Assembly: GCA_014763765.1 (NCBI GenBank)
Contig: JACXUT010000009.1
Location: forward strand, 1-37,982
Length of the DNA: 37,982 nucleotides
Reading direction: 5' to 3'
Source of the DNA: Micrococcales bacterium
Lineage (GTDB): Bacteria; Actinomycetota; Actinomycetes; Actinomycetales; Cellulomonadaceae
The position numbers and the translations under genes were made by a program. The notes beneath the pieces were generated by a model, which ran no database searches, was not told where the DNA came from, and worked only from the letters and a program-made list of their open reading frames with translations. Positions 1 through 8,736 of the stretch are shown here, piece by piece (positions within the stretch are counted from its first letter, which is position 1; every line of letters starts with the position of its first letter).

Positions 1-1209
1 GAGCACCCCAGCACGGACCGCGACCACCCCGAGACGGACGACGACGCCCACCCCGTCGCCGACCTCGGCGAGCCCGCGCGAGCCGGCTCGCCCGCGCGAG
101 CCGGCTCGCCCGCACGGGCCTGCCCACCGACCGAACCGGTCCCCGCTCAGCCCGAGCTCGACGCCTCCACCGAGCCGGACCGGTCCGCCTCCGCGCGGCT
201 CGTGCCGTGGCCCGAGATCGCCCCAGCCCCCCGGGACGCCGACCCGCAGGCCGCGGCGCCGACGATCGCGCCGGACGAGCCGCCCGATTCTGGTCCGCGT
301 CCCGCATCCGGCGAGGTGGTCGCGCTCGTCGCGGACCTCGTGACGCGGGCCAAGGCGGCTGAGGCCGACGCGGCGGCCGCCCGAGCCGAGCTCGAGACGC
401 GGACCAAGGAGGCTGAGGCCGACGCGGCGGCCGCCCGAGCCGAGCTCGAGACGCTGACGGCGGAGATCACCCGGCAAGTCCACTTCGCCGACGCCCCGCC
501 GGCGGCGCCGGTTGCCGACGACCCGACCGCGGTGCCAGCCGGGTCGCACGAGCCGGGTACGCGGCCCCGCTCCGGCCACAAGCGAGCGTTGGCGGCGGCC
601 GGCGTGGTGGTCGCGTGCGCGCTCGCCGTGGGCGTCCTGCGGAGCATCGCCCCAGCTGAGCGTGACGGCGCCGGTCCGGCCGCTCCATCACCTGTCCCGA
701 CAGCAACCGCAACCGCGACCACAGCCGCCGAGCCGGCCCCAGCACCCGAGCCCGAGGAGCCGGCACCCGAGGAAGACGGCGCCGACGTCCCCGAGCCCGC
801 CGACCCCGCGGCCGAGGCCGACCCGGGCCAGGAGCAGCCGCCCGCGGCCGCCGAGGCACCAGCTGCGGGCGGAGGGGGCGAGCAGCGCCAGAACCAGGCA
901 CCCCAGCCCGCGCCCGAGGGGGCACGCACCAACGAGCAGTCACCCGTCCAGGCGGACAGCGCCCCGGCCCCCGTGGTCGAGCGCGCCAGCGCACAGCAGA
1001 CCGTCTCTTGCACCGTCCCAGCGACGGTCGTGTTCACAGCCAGCGGAGGCGGACGCGTCGACCTGGTCGCCGCCGGGCAGAACACCACCGGCACCGGCAG
1101 CGCCAGCCTGACCGTGCAGACCGCCGGATCCGTGACGGCATCAGCGAGCGGCGACGGGTCGGTGCGCATCACGTTCGACTGGGCCGCGCCAGGCGGCACC
1201 TGCAACTGA
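1..1209 (+). CDS. Membrane-anchored repeat/coiled-coil protein, 5' end outside window
   Basis: The frame is open from the first base, so the gene very probably begins upstream; a GTG at 202 is the first candidate start inside the window. The visible protein has a Pro/Asp/Glu-rich start with a six-residue PARAGS tandem repeat (72-107). Two 18-residue tandem units follow (343-396 and 397-450), sharing EADAAAARAELET and likely to form a short coiled coil. Next come a basic stretch with one hydrophobic segment (about 583-650, AAAGVVVACALAVGVL), a long Pro/Ala/Glu linker, and a compact beta-rich C-terminal domain with Cys near both ends (VSCTV and GGTCN). This suggests a single-pass protein with a cytoplasmic coiled-coil N-terminus and an exported, possibly disulfide-closed C-terminal domain. 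I do not recognise the family. The next gene in the same direction starts about 90 bp downstream. Confidence 0.7.
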   Translation, partial: EHPSTDRDHPETDDDAHPVADLGEPARAGSPARAGSPARACPPTEPVPAQPELDASTEPDRSASARLVPWPEIAPAPRDADPQAAAPTIAPDEPPDSGPRPASGEVVALVADLVTRAKAAEADAAAARAELETRTKEAEADAAAARAELETLTAEITRQVHFADAPPAAPVADDPTAVPAGSHEPGTRPRSGHKRALAAAGVVVACALAVGVLRSIAPAERDGAGPAAPSPVPTATATATTAAEPAPAPEPEEPAPEEDGADVPEPADPAAEADPGQEQPPAAAEAPAAGGGGEQRQNQAPQPAPEGARTNEQSPVQADSAPAPVVERASAQQTVSCTVPATVVFTASGGGRVDLVAAGQNTTGTGSASLTVQTAGSVTASASGDGSVRITFDWAAPGGTCN

Positions 1210-1301
1210 GTCGTCGACCACGCAGCGGACCACTCAACATCGTCCCGGAGTCCCGGCGGGTCGCCCGCGGTTGCCTCCTGCCCCGATGCTGTGGAGCGAC
1301 G

Positions 1302-2276
1302 ATGCGACTTGTGGCGTCGTCGCGCGGCACCCGGCGCGGGCGGCGCGGCTCACGACCAGAGACTTGGAGCACGGCTTCGGTGTCCGCCAAGCACGACAGC
1401 CCACGAGCGGGCAACCCGTCTGAGCCTCCCGATCGCAAGGGTGGTCGGTACCGCAGCCGCAACCGCTCGAAGACCCGGTTTCCTGCTGGTCGCCTGTTCG
1501 CGGGCACTCTTGCGGTGCTTGCAGCCGCGGTCCCAATAACCATGCTGTACCGGGACTGGCGCGCGGACCACGAGGTCAGGCGGCTCCTCGAGCAGGCGGA
1601 GCCCGCCAGCAAGGCAGGGCTCGTCATCAGCGAGCCACCCTCGGGCGCGCTGGGGGTGCCTCCGGTCTGGCAGAAGGCGAACGGGGAGATCTGGTTCGAG
1701 CGCAGCGCGTCGACAACGCACTACGTCGAGACGAACACCTCCAGCGCCACGGTGTGGGTCTTCGACGTCCGGGAGATCGACGCAGACGGAAGACCGACGG
1801 CGAACCGATGGTGTGGGGGCCCCAGAGAGATCGAGATCCAGCCCGGCCGCGCTGTGCCGTTCGTGTTCCAGCACGTCCGCGAGCCGCAGCGCGCGATCGT
1901 GGACCCCAACGGCAACATCACGTCGACGTTGTCTGACGTCCTGTTCGTCTCCGAGCTGCTGGTCCTGACCGGCGCCCAAGACCAGCCTGTGCCGTACGTG
2001 GAGCGCGAGCTCGGTGAGTTCGCCGGCTCGATGACACAGGCCCTGTCCGAGCAGGTGGACGAGCAGATCGCCCTCTGCGACGAGGTGCGACCGAAGTTCG
2101 CCCCGAGCTGGTGCGGCTCGCTCGCTGATCGGAGGTGCGGCGACCCTGCGACCCCGGGAGCGACTCCGCCGCGGGGCCGCGCCTGCCGCGCTCACCTATG
2201 CGGCTGCTTCGGAGCCCTCGCCGTCGGCCTGGCGCCCGTCCCCGCTACGGCACCAACTCACGAAGGACCGACCTGA
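1302..2276 (+). CDS. Unknown single-pass membrane protein
   Basis: The frame is open from 1008, but the upstream part overlaps the preceding gene. ATG 1302 has GGAG five bases before it; GTG 1380 is an alternative. The N-terminus is Arg-rich and basic, followed by one hydrophobic segment (AGTLAVLAAAVPITMLY) and a probably extracytoplasmic domain. The domain contains an NTSSATVWVFDVREID strand region, a WCGG motif and two further Cys (ALCDE, SWCGS) that could pair outside the membrane. The last 45 or so residues are low-complexity and overlap the convergent gene at 2196-2570, so the true C-terminus or reading frame there is uncertain. No family recognised. Its placement beside other one-pass proteins suggests a surface or conjugation-associated role, which is inference. 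Confidence 0.5.
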   Translation: MRLVASSRGTRRGRRGSRPETWSTASVSAKHDSPRAGNPSEPPDRKGGRYRSRNRSKTRFPAGRLFAGTLAVLAAAVPITMLYRDWRADHEVRRLLEQAEPASKAGLVISEPPSGALGVPPVWQKANGEIWFERSASTTHYVETNTSSATVWVFDVREIDADGRPTANRWCGGPREIEIQPGRAVPFVFQHVREPQRAIVDPNGNITSTLSDVLFVSELLVLTGAQDQPVPYVERELGEFAGSMTQALSEQVDEQIALCDEVRPKFAPSWCGSLADRRCGDPATPGATPPRGRACRAHLCGCFGALAVGLAPVPATAPTHEGPT

Positions 2277-2570
2277 GACGAGCGCGAGGACCAGGAAAGC
2301 AGCACGTAGCCAGTGCGCGAGCGTCAGGCGCACGGACTCGGCGCTGAACGGCTCGGCTCCCGGAAGCGTGCTGGGGGCGAGCAGTGCCGCCGCGATCTGC
2401 ATGAGGACGACGCATCCCACCCAGGCCGCGCCGACACAAATCACGCGCCGAGCCCAGGGCGCCGACCTTTCCTCAGGCGCGACCAGGGAGGCGCAACCCG
2501 CTAGGCCCACGACGACCGCGCTGCTGACGACCAGACTCTCCAGCACCGCTTCAACTCCGATCCGCACCAC
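2196..2570 (-). CDS. Small multi-pass membrane protein, unknown
   Basis: A 124-residue protein with a GTG start and a GGAG about eight bases upstream. Hydrophobicity suggests three membrane segments (near residues 9-31, 43-66 and 85-103) separated by short charged loops, with a hydrophilic C-terminal tail ending in SEAAA. It runs convergent to the upstream gene and overlaps its 3' end by about 80 bp. Its third-position composition and hydrophobic periodicity look more gene-like than the competing frames here. No family recognised; small membrane proteins of this kind are common in conjugation regions, but nothing in the sequence proves that role. Confidence 0.5.
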   Translation of the reverse strand: MVRIGVEAVLESLVVSSAVVVGLAGCASLVAPEERSAPWARRVICVGAAWVGCVVLMQIAAALLAPSTLPGAEPFSAESVRLTLAHWLRAAFLVLALVSGRSFVSWCRSGDGRQADGEGSEAAA

Positions 2571-2794
2571 GAGAACGGCTCCGCGCGGGCATCACCGCGT
2601 GGCTTCTGCGGGTAACCCCGCAACGTGCGCACCGCGACCGGGACGCCGATAGTGATGCCGCGCCGGGACAGCGTTCGTCGAGCCGCGACGGCAGCTCCCC
2701 AGTGCCGGCTGATGGCGGCGTGTCGGTGCTCAGCGATACGGTCGTCCCACCTGGATCCGTCAGCCGCGGTACATCCCGAGGTGGTTGACGACCC

Positions 2795-3847
2795 ATGAGC
2801 ACTCCGACCCTGAACGACGCCGCGGCGGACACGCGCCAGACGCCGCCGGAGCGGGCCCCCGGGCCGCGGCGGTTCTGGTCGCGATCTCGCCTGATGATCG
2901 CGGCGGCCCTCGTCCTGGCCCTTGCCGTCGGCGGCACGATTCTGGCGGCGCAGTCGGCCCGTGCCGCGGCTGCCGAGCGGGAGCGGGTGGCTGCGCTCGA
3001 GCAGGCCCAGGTCGGCTTCGCGGATGCCGCCGCCGACCTGTCCACCGCGCTCGACGCCGCCGCGGCGGCGATCGCCACGACGGCGCTGGCCGTGACCGCC
3101 GAGGAGGTCACCGACGCCGCGACCCTCGACGCGCTGCAGCACGCGCGCGGCGAGCTCGCTGCCCTGGTCGACTCGCCGCCGGCGGCCGTTGCCGCCGACA
3201 CCGCCGGATGGGACACCGACGCGCTCAACACCGCCACGCAGGAACTGGCCGCGCACACCGCTGCGGCGACGGCGGCGACCACCGCTGCGGTCGAGGCGGT
3301 CCAGGCCTCGCACGACGCCTGGGTCCTGGAACGAGCGACCGGCGCCTGGACCGCAGCGCGGGCGGAGCTCGCCACATCGCTGGAGTCCGCGCGGGCACTG
3401 CTCGACAGCACGAACGAACAGGTCGCCGACGTTCAGACCCGGTTCGACCTCACCGCCGCGATCGACGCCGCCCAGGCCGTGCACGACGGAGCTGTCGACG
3501 ACAAGGACCCGGCCGTGCTCGACGCCGCTGCGGCCGCCGCGTCCGCTCGCGTCGTCGACCTGCAGGCGGTCTCCGAGACCGTGTCCGCCTCGCACACCCA
3601 GTGGAAGAACAACCAGAAGTCTGCGACGTCGGCGAAGCCCGCAGCCGGTATCCCGTCCAACGGCGCCAAGGTCGAGACCGCGCCCAAGCGGAAGCCGAAG
3701 GGCGACGTGGGCGCGGGAGGCGGGGGCACGAACAACGTCGCACCGAAGGCACCCGCAGCAGAGGACAACCGCTCGCTGGAAGACCTATTCGGCGGAAGAA
3801 GCCCGTCAGTCTGCACGAGCAGCAACGGTGACGTCTGGGACTGCTAA
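2795..3847 (+). CDS. Membrane-anchored alanine-rich helical protein
   Basis: 350 residues from ATG 2795. The N-terminus is basic, followed by one membrane segment (about residues 33-51, LMIAAALVLALAVGGTILA), then about 230 residues that are extremely Ala-rich with heptad-like patterns, consistent with an extended extracytoplasmic helical stalk. A Lys/Pro/Gly linker containing GAGGGGTNN leads to a short C-terminal tail with two Cys (SVCTSSNGDVWDC) that could form a small disulfide loop. The general plan (TM anchor, stalk, linker, small Cys-closed tip) parallels the protein at the start of the window. The gene ends 15 bp before a strong terminator-like hairpin. No family recognised. Confidence 0.75.
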   Translation: MSTPTLNDAAADTRQTPPERAPGPRRFWSRSRLMIAAALVLALAVGGTILAAQSARAAAAERERVAALEQAQVGFADAAADLSTALDAAAAAIATTALAVTAEEVTDAATLDALQHARGELAALVDSPPAAVAADTAGWDTDALNTATQELAAHTAAATAATTAAVEAVQASHDAWVLERATGAWTAARAELATSLESARALLDSTNEQVADVQTRFDLTAAIDAAQAVHDGAVDDKDPAVLDAAAAAASARVVDLQAVSETVSASHTQWKNNQKSATSAKPAAGIPSNGAKVETAPKRKPKGDVGAGGGGTNNVAPKAPAAEDNRSLEDLFGGRSPSVCTSSNGDVWDC

Positions 3848-3862
3848 GCGATCCGGGCACAC

Positions 3863-3891
3863 GAAGCCCTCGGCCCGGCGCCGAGGGCTTC
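3863..3891 (+). terminator. Strong intrinsic terminator-like hairpin
   Basis: A perfect 12-bp inverted repeat (gaagccctcggc / gccgagggcttc) with a 5-nt loop starts 15 bp after the stop codon of the helical stalk protein. There is no T-tract after it, which is usual for GC-rich actinobacterial terminators. It separates this transcript from the surface-protein gene that follows. Confidence 0.8.
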
Positions 3892-3997
3892 GCCACGCGG
3901 CCGTCGATATCGCTCGCGACTGTTTGGCCGGCACGCACGGGGATTAGGGGCGAGCGCCGCCGTCGGCGGCGCGTCTCGAGTCTCCGCGGAGGTTGGC

Positions 3998-6900
3998 ATG
4001 CGCGTGTGGTCCTGGTGGCCGGGCTGGAAGGCCCACCCCGAGAGGTCGGCTTCGGACCGAGGCGGTGGCGCGTCCCGACGCCCCAGACCCGAACGGATGC
4101 GATGGCTGCGGAGGCGCGTGGCGATCGCTGCCACGCTCGCCCTCACTGCCGGGCTGTTCGTCGCCACCAGCACCACGGCCAGCGCCGGCGATGGTGGACG
4201 AGTCGCAGCCGGGCAGGCGATCGCCGGCGGTAACGCAGCCGGTGACGGATGGCTCATCACCGGTGTCACGAGCTACGGATCGGCCTTCCTGGGACCGCTC
4301 TATGACCCCACCGGCAGTAGCGACTGGGTCTGGTGCATCAACTTCGGACTCGCCCTGCCGTCAGGCCCGACCACTCCCCAGACAGTCTCGGACGCGAACG
4401 CCGCCGCGATGGCCTGGCTCCTCACTCGGCTCCAGTACGACCCCGCGGCGCTCGGAGTCAGTGACCGAGGACTCTCCAACGCCGCTGGCTCCTTCCTCGT
4501 GCACCGGCACTACGAGGAGGGCAACAAGGCTGGCGTCTCCGCCGACGCTCGCAAGGTCGCCCTCGAGGCCGCAGCCTGGCCGGCGCTCACGGCAGAGGCC
4601 GACCGGCTCTGGTCGCTGGCAACCGCGAACGCGAATCTGTCCGCCGCCACCGAGATCCAGACCTACACGTTCGCGCAGCGCACCGGCGTGATCGGCAACA
4701 TCGGCATCCAGAACTCGCGTGGCGAGTGGATCCCGGGGATCAACTTCACCTCGACCTTGACCACGGGCGCGGTCTGGGACACGAACGGGAACGGCCAGGC
4801 CGACCCCGGGGAGTCCGCGACCTTCAGCGGTACGACCGGTAGCAGCCCGATCACTCTTGGTTGGGTCGCAACACCTGGGGTTCATGACGTGCACGGGAAG
4901 ACCGACTACGCGACGACCAGGGCGGATCTCTTGGCGTTGCGTGCGGCCACGAGCGTGCAGGACAGCATCAAGCGAGGCGCGGACGACCCGCAGTTGCTGT
5001 CGTCGGCGGGGGTGCGGTTCCGGGCGGTGGGGTCGTTCCAGCCGGTGGTGATGACGCAGGTGGTGCAGGAGGTCGTCGATGCCGGGCAGTCGGTTCCGGA
5101 CTGGGTGACGTTCGCCGCGCAGGCGGGTGAGAGCTGGATCCCGGGGACGCTGGTGTGCGCGGACGGCACGCTGTACGGGCCGTACGCCTCGGAGCAGGCG
5201 ACCTCGTCGCAGGTCCCTGCGGGTGCACCGATTGCTGGTACCGCGCGGGTGTGTTCCCGGGAGCCGGCCACGGTGATGGCCGGCTCGGACGTCCACGCCC
5301 CGAACGTCGGGGTCTACACGTGGAACTGGCGGATCGACAAGGCGACGCAGGAGAACCCGGACCTGATCACCGGGAACTACGACGACGGGTTCTTCACCAC
5401 GGGTGAGACGTCGTTCGCGCGGCTGCGGATGGACCTGTCCTCGCAGGTCGCCTCACACACGCAGGTGATCTCCAAGGGCCAGACGGTGGTGGACTCCTTC
5501 ACCCTGGCCCCGGTGGCGCTCGGTGACCTGTGGCTGGCCCCGGAGGGCGTGCCGGTGGAGGTCCCGATGCTCGCGGAGATCTCGGCGCCGGTGTCCGAGG
5601 AGGGCCTGGAGATCGTGGGCGTGAGCCAGTCGATTCGGTTCACCGCGTCCCAGTTCGGGACGTACACGACGGGGCAGGACGGGGTGCCGTCGTTCGCGCC
5701 GACGGTGCACTCGGGTGCGTACTCGGTGCGGCTGAGCGTGGACACGGAGGCGCTGTCCGACCGCACGCGGTACTGGCTGCAGGAGGCGTACCACGACGCG
5801 ACGGACGGGTGGTGGGCGCCGCAGGAGACGTTCGTCGTGCGGATGGCGCCGGAGATCTCCACGGAGGTCGCTCAGCGGATCTTCGACCAGGTCTCCTGGG
5901 ACGCCCCGGCGGAGTTCCCGGTGGTCGACCACGTGACGGCGTGGCTGCGGGACGCCGGCGACGTGTGGCTCACCCGCGACGGGCAGCCCGTGCCGATCCC
6001 GGCGGACAACACGTTCTGGGGGATGTTCGACCAGCCGATGACTCCGGGCCCGCTATCGGCCGCGCCGGCGGGCAGCGAGATCGGCACCGAGCGGGTGGTG
6101 TTCACCGAGCCGGGGACCCTGGCGACGGCGGGCGCGACGAAGACGACCGGTGTCGGGTTCGGGACCTGGACCACGGTCGTGGAGCCGGACCCGATGTGGT
6201 TCGACGGCTACGAGTCGCGGTTCTTCGAGGAGTCCGAGACGGTCAGCGTGCGACGGGCGGTGCGGCACTCCTCGCTGGTGCGGGAGTACTCGGTGGACGG
6301 CGGCGACCGGGCGTTCGACACGGTGACCAACTCCCGGCTGTCGCCGACGGCGGGCCTGTTCGACGGCCTGGGCGGGTGGGAGCCGGACGCCAAGGCGGCG
6401 TCCATGAGCCTGTACGGGTACCACTCGGAGCCCTCGACGGTCAAGGTCCCCGACGACGCGGTGCTGCTGTGGCAGTGCGACTACGCGGACCTGGTGTTCA
6501 ACGGCACGTTCGAGATCGGGTGGGGCGAGAAGGGCGAGTGCGACCGGGTCGAGATCCCCGAGCCGCTGTACCCGGACGGCACCTTCTACGTGTTCGTGTT
6601 CGACCACCCCGGCGACGACCGGCACGCCCCCTACACCAGCCCGTTCAACGACGTGCGCGAGCGCATGTTCGACAAGACCGGCGTCACGGGCCCGAGCGTG
6701 GTCACCCGCGCGCAGGTCCTGGCCGGGGTCGGTGAGCCGTTCACGGACGAGGCGATCGTGCTCGACGCCCCGGCGGGGTCGTGGCTGACGTGGCGGGCGC
6801 ACGGTCCGCAGGACCCGGGCTGGACGGGCCCGGACGGCCGCGAGGACACCGCCGACGACGTCCCGGTGTGCACCGAGGAGAACCTGATCCTGGACACCGG

Positions 6901-8095
6901 CGCGACCGGTGACCTGGTGTTCGTCCGCGGTGACGGGATCTACACCTCCCCGGCCGCGGTGTCCCTCACCTCCGGGGACGTGCTGTGGGTGGAGACCCTG
7001 CACCACCCGGGCGCCGACGGTGTCCCGGGGACGGGCGACGACCGGGTCCTGGCCCAGGGGCGGTGCGGGCAGGCCGGGGAGACCACCCGGGTGGTCGACG
7101 AGCCGTGGGTCGCGACCCAGGCCGTGGTGACCCACGCCGAGACCGGTGAGGTGACCTCGATCCCCGTCGCCGGCGACCTGGTCGCCGACGAGCTCACCTA
7201 CGGCGGCGACCACGCCGCGGGGTCGTACACGGTGGTCGACGCCTACTACGCCCCCCACGGTCAGCCGCTGGTCTGCTCCCCGGACCAGCACGTCGCCCAG
7301 TCCGAGGCCGTCGAGCTCGACTCGAGCGTGCCGGCCGAGGAGCGGGTGGTCACCACCGAGGCGTTCGTGACGATCCCCGGCGCGGGAACGCTCGGTCTGG
7401 TCGAGACGACCCGCGGCCCCGACGGCGTGGTGACCTCGGTCGGCGAGTGCGGCGACCCGACCGAGACGGTGTCCGCGATCGCGCTGTCCACCACGATCGG
7501 GCACGAGGACACCAACGGCGACGGCCTGGCCGGCGCCGGGGACGAGCTGTGGGACGAGATCCACCTGACCGGCGTGCTGCGCGCCGGCGACACGGCGGCG
7601 CTGTCCTCCACGGTGTACGAGCTGACGTCCGACCAGGTCACCTGGGGGGACGCTGCGATCAACACCGGCGTCGGGAACATCTCGGTCCAGCCGGACGTCT
7701 GCACGCCCGAGGCGGTGTACACCGAGCTGGTCGTGGAGCAGGTCGTGACCGAGGCCGGGACGTACGCCACCGGACGGTTCACGGTGCCGGACGCCGGGGA
7801 GCGGGTGGTCGGCGGTCTGACGATGGTCGAGACCGCGACCATCACCCGCGAGGAGGAGACCCGCACCGTCACCGGCGAGTGCGGCGCACCGGACGAGTCG
7901 ATCGGCCCGGTGTACTTCGGGTCCGGCGGCGGCGGCGTGGTCGCGGCCGCGGCGTCCCCGCCGGGCGAGCTCGCCAAGACCGGCGTCGAGCGCCTGGTGT
8001 GGATGCTCGCGGCCGCGGCGCTGCTGGCCGCGGTCGGCGGGTCCGCTTCGCGGTGGGCTGAGCAGCGCAAGCACAAGGGCGCCTCGACCGCCTGA
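3998..8095 (+). CDS. Large sortase-anchored surface protein (LAXTG type)
   Basis: 1365 residues. ATG 3998 has GGAGG five bases upstream; ATG 4097 would give a more ordinary signal peptide (MRWLRRRVAIAATLALTAGLFV..ASAG) but has a weaker ribosome site. The long basic leader before the hydrophobic core may be an extended signal peptide. The C-terminus has the classic cell-wall sorting order: LAKTG (residues 1325-1329), a hydrophobic segment, then a basic tail (RWAEQRKHKGASTA). LAXTG is the pattern preferred by class E sortases of high-GC Gram-positives. The N-terminal third has a WCINFGLALP motif, reminiscent of the Cys region of thioester surface domains, but I cannot find the partner Gln motif. 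The rest is beta-rich, with repeated acidic turns such as DTNGNGQADPGE and DTNGDGLAGAGDE (calcium-loop-like) and recurring GEC/GRC strand ends. Likely an adhesin or coat protein. Confidence 0.9.
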   Translation: MRVWSWWPGWKAHPERSASDRGGGASRRPRPERMRWLRRRVAIAATLALTAGLFVATSTTASAGDGGRVAAGQAIAGGNAAGDGWLITGVTSYGSAFLGPLYDPTGSSDWVWCINFGLALPSGPTTPQTVSDANAAAMAWLLTRLQYDPAALGVSDRGLSNAAGSFLVHRHYEEGNKAGVSADARKVALEAAAWPALTAEADRLWSLATANANLSAATEIQTYTFAQRTGVIGNIGIQNSRGEWIPGINFTSTLTTGAVWDTNGNGQADPGESATFSGTTGSSPITLGWVATPGVHDVHGKTDYATTRADLLALRAATSVQDSIKRGADDPQLLSSAGVRFRAVGSFQPVVMTQVVQEVVDAGQSVPDWVTFAAQAGESWIPGTLVCADGTLYGPYASEQATSSQVPAGAPIAGTARVCSREPATVMAGSDVHAPNVGVYTWNWRIDKATQENPDLITGNYDDGFFTTGETSFARLRMDLSSQVASHTQVISKGQTVVDSFTLAPVALGDLWLAPEGVPVEVPMLAEISAPVSEEGLEIVGVSQSIRFTASQFGTYTTGQDGVPSFAPTVHSGAYSVRLSVDTEALSDRTRYWLQEAYHDATDGWWAPQETFVVRMAPEISTEVAQRIFDQVSWDAPAEFPVVDHVTAWLRDAGDVWLTRDGQPVPIPADNTFWGMFDQPMTPGPLSAAPAGSEIGTERVVFTEPGTLATAGATKTTGVGFGTWTTVVEPDPMWFDGYESRFFEESETVSVRRAVRHSSLVREYSVDGGDRAFDTVTNSRLSPTAGLFDGLGGWEPDAKAASMSLYGYHSEPSTVKVPDDAVLLWQCDYADLVFNGTFEIGWGEKGECDRVEIPEPLYPDGTFYVFVFDHPGDDRHAPYTSPFNDVRERMFDKTGVTGPSVVTRAQVLAGVGEPFTDEAIVLDAPAGSWLTWRAHGPQDPGWTGPDGREDTADDVPVCTEENLILDTGATGDLVFVRGDGIYTSPAAVSLTSGDVLWVETLHHPGADGVPGTGDDRVLAQGRCGQAGETTRVVDEPWVATQAVVTHAETGEVTSIPVAGDLVADELTYGGDHAAGSYTVVDAYYAPHGQPLVCSPDQHVAQSEAVELDSSVPAEERVVTTEAFVTIPGAGTLGLVETTRGPDGVVTSVGECGDPTETVSAIALSTTIGHEDTNGDGLAGAGDELWDEIHLTGVLRAGDTAALSSTVYELTSDQVTWGDAAINTGVGNISVQPDVCTPEAVYTELVVEQVVTEAGTYATGRFTVPDAGERVVGGLTMVETATITREEETRTVTGECGAPDESIGPVYFGSGGGGVVAAAASPPGELAKTGVERLVWMLAAAALLAAVGGSASRWAEQRKHKGASTA

Positions 8096-8109
8096 GTGCG
8101 CCCCGGGGT

Positions 8110-8137
8110 GTGGCCCGGCCCGGCAGGGCCGGGCCAC
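8110..8137 (+). terminator. Intrinsic terminator-like hairpin after surface protein
   Basis: A perfect 12-bp stem (gtggcccggccc / gggccgggccac) with a GGCA loop begins 15 bp after the stop codon of the sortase-anchored protein. All stem pairs but three are G-C and no T-tract follows. Confidence 0.8.
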
Positions 8138-8256
8138 GCCACCGCCGGCGGGTGAGGGCCGGCACCACCAGCACCCGGCGTGGACCGGCGGCGCGATCCT
8201 CACACCTCCGCGCCGTCGGCCCCGCCGCCCAGCACCTCAGCTCGTGGGAGCCAGCC

Positions 8257-8706
8257 ATGCCGGTGGACATCTCCTCCTGGGCGGCCGACGGTCCGTGGCC
8301 GCTGCGCCTGGCGGTGGGCCTGGCCGTCGTCGCCCTGCTCGCCTCGGCCCTTCGGCGCCGGCGCGTGCCGGTGCGACGGCGCGACCCGTCGCGGTGGTTC
8401 GACACCTCCATGCGATCGGCGGGCCACGCCCTGGCCGGCGGGCGATGCGAGTACCCGGCCAGGCTCGCCCCCTGGCAGCGCTGCCCGGACCGCGCCACCG
8501 AGAGCGACCACTTCTACCCGTGGGTGGCCGGCGGCGCCACGAGCATGACGAACCTCGTGGCCGCCTGCCGGTGGCACAACCAGACCAAGTCCGCGCGCAC
8601 GCCCAGCCGCCACCTCGCCCGGGCGATCGCCCGCCGCCGGCGGGCCTACTACCCGCCAGGTCGGCCGACCCGGCCCGGCGAGCGGTACCAAGCCCGGCGC
8701 CGCTGA
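8257..8706 (+). CDS. Membrane-tethered HNH endonuclease-like protein
   Basis: 149 residues from ATG 8257, which has GGGAG seven bases upstream; longer upstream starts cross the terminator hairpin and are unlikely. Residues about 16-32 form a single membrane segment (LRLAVGLAVVALLASAL) followed by a strongly basic stretch. The C-terminal half is an HNH nuclease core: structural Cys at 64, 76 and 104, D84-H85 followed by P88 and GG, N99-L-V, and N108 with K111-S (pattern DHxxP..GG....NLVxxCxxxNxxKS). HNH proteins normally nick or cut DNA with a beta-beta-alpha-metal fold. A transmembrane anchor on such a small HNH protein is uncommon and would place the nuclease at the membrane. The basic tail (RRRRAYYPPGRP) may bind nucleic acid. 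It precedes the redoxin-fusion gene by 30 bp, probably in the same transcript. Confidence 0.8.
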   Translation: MPVDISSWAADGPWPLRLAVGLAVVALLASALRRRRVPVRRRDPSRWFDTSMRSAGHALAGGRCEYPARLAPWQRCPDRATESDHFYPWVAGGATSMTNLVAACRWHNQTKSARTPSRHLARAIARRRRAYYPPGRPTRPGERYQARRR

Positions 8707-8736
8707 CCAGACCGCCACCTTTCGGAGGACGCCACG

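Noticed and set aside
2501-3595. 364-residue minus-strand open frame
   Set aside because: It is opposite the helical stalk gene and is made of Gly/Arg-rich shadow sequence; only the smaller hydrophobic frame at 2196-2570 looks real.
4320-4390. Thioester (TED) domain in the surface protein
   Set aside because: A Cys motif similar to that of such domains is present, but the Gln-containing partner motif was not found, so the domain is not called.
5530-6735. 401-residue plus-strand open frame inside the surface-protein gene
   Set aside because: It is out of frame with the recognised protein, rich in Gly/Arg/Ala, and lacks any motif.
6053-8203. 716-residue open frame on the minus strand
   Set aside because: It is antisense to the sortase-anchored protein, is dominated by Arg/Gly/Val/Asp as expected from reading GC-rich DNA backwards, and has no domain or ribosome site.
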